DNA of 64,000 bases, from positions 36,208,001-36,272,000 of the forward strand of contig CM034546.1 of assembly GCA_020055645.1 (NCBI GenBank), in the 5' to 3' direction. A model generated the notes under the pieces. That model worked only from the letters and a program-made list of their open reading frames with translations, had not been told where the DNA came from and did not search any database. The stretch's first letter is position 1. Each line of letters begins with the position of its first letter. This stretch comes from Tomocerus qinae (Eukaryota; Arthropoda; Collembola; Entomobryomorpha; Tomoceridae). The position numbers were made by a program, and so were the translations under genes. Positions 63,502 through 64,000 of the stretch are shown piece by piece.

Positions 63502-63560
63502 CAGTTACTATCCTCGGCAATCATTGCAGTGTTAAACAAGCTTCTGGACTGTGTTCATGC
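63502..63560 (-). pseudogene. fragment of the sigma GST last exon
   Basis: 'tcctcggcaatcattgcagt' followed by 'gttaaacaagcttc' matches 42411-42455 within exon 3 of the GST gene, with a few substitutions and a one-base change at 'cttctgg' / 'cttcctg'. The rest of the exon is absent. Confidence 0.75.
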
Positions 63561-63724
63561 AGGCGCAACAGCAGTACTTGGTATCTAAAAGGACTGGGTG
63601 TTTCTATAGCACATAAATTATAAAATACTTATCCGCTCTGCATGTCATGGTTAACCTAGGGTGGGCCCTAGGGTTGAGCTTTCAGTCTGGGCGTGCGTGT
63701 CAGTAATTAAATAAAATTAGATTA

Positions 63725-64000
63725 GTATGTTTAAAAACCGCGAATTTCCGTTCCTCGTTGTATGTCATATCGGGAGGGTAAGCTGTATGTTTAATATTCA
63801 CCAATTTCTTTGAAGAATTCCAATTCAAAATGTTTAGCTGTATTATTTGTCTTAAAGACCTAATACCATAATCACGGGAAAACGCCCATGGCATAGATAA
63901 TCTATTTACACAGTTTAGTAATGTGCTTATGCTTAGTTGTATAAGAAATCAAATATATCAATAATAAATGGTAATAAGAATTCGATGGGTTGAGCAAACG
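63725..64000 (+). promoter_or_regulatory. upstream block of a further RTK copy (runs off the window)
   Basis: 'aaaccgcgaatttcc', 'atttctttgaagaattcc', 'tttagtaatgtgctta' and 'gaattcgatgggttgagcaa' follow the order seen before RTK1 and RTK2. By that spacing, an RTK start codon would lie about 200 bp beyond the window end. Confidence 0.6.

Noticed and set aside
1-64000. tRNA or rRNA genes
   Set aside because: I looked for cloverleaf A/B-box pairs and conserved rRNA words and saw none that I could support by eye.

Overview
The window is an AT-rich piece of an animal genome. Genes are split by short GT-AG introns, and transposon remnants are dense. A zinc-finger-associated (ZAD-like) domain joined to C2H2 fingers, a sigma-class glutathione S-transferase, an F-box protein and an Ig-type receptor tyrosine kinase (RTK) family together point to an arthropod. 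A springtail or similar basal hexapod is my guess, not a demonstrated identity. I joined exons by hand from splice signals and frame continuity; none of the models has transcript support.

Region 1 (1-14.4 kb) is transposon territory: an interspersed repeat, a 1.3 kb element with terminal inverted repeats (TIRs) and subterminal TTGAGT arrays, then a Helitron of the Helentron type. Its seven exons (3879-10914) join without frame loss into one 2,106-residue Rep / Pif1 helicase / endonuclease-like protein. Facing it on the minus strand, 273 bp away, is a six-exon gene (12535-11188) for a 303-residue homologue of the large subunit of replication protein A (RPA). A truncated relic of the Helitron 3' end lies at 13.7 kb.

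Region 2 (14.4-25 kb) holds RTK copy 1: 18 exons, 1,083 residues, intact, with a signal peptide, a cysteine-bearing ectodomain, an Ig domain, one membrane span and a tyrosine kinase whose HRD motif reads HSD. One intron carries a complete non-autonomous hAT element (8-bp target duplication) with a near-perfect 137-bp-arm palindrome inside it.

Region 3 (25-46 kb) is mixed: a dead zinc-finger gene, a 2.4 kb foldback element filled with a T-rich minisatellite between GC-rich hairpins, an F-box gene (673 aa, minus), two paralogous ZAD/C2H2 genes (620 and 642 aa, plus, nine fingers each), a sigma GST (211 aa, minus) and two further transposons.

Region 4 (46.9-64 kb) is a decaying tandem segmental duplication. 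The unit is a small three-exon single-pass membrane protein gene (minus, 157 aa) upstream of an RTK gene (plus). Unit A has the membrane protein gene at 47.1-47.8 kb and RTK copy 2 at 49.9-58.0 kb, which carries an in-frame stop, a broken exon and a 25-bp frameshifting deletion in the kinase. Despite this, RTK2 shares a 196-bp identical tract with RTK1, suggesting gene conversion. Unit B keeps an intact membrane protein gene at 60 kb but only promoter and intron scraps of its RTK. A further RTK promoter block begins at 63.7 kb and runs off the window, so another copy is expected outside.

Two things most deserve follow-up: the intact Helitron with its convergent intron-bearing RPA gene, and the co-duplicated RTK plus small membrane protein pair, which could be a rapidly evolving receptor/partner system.
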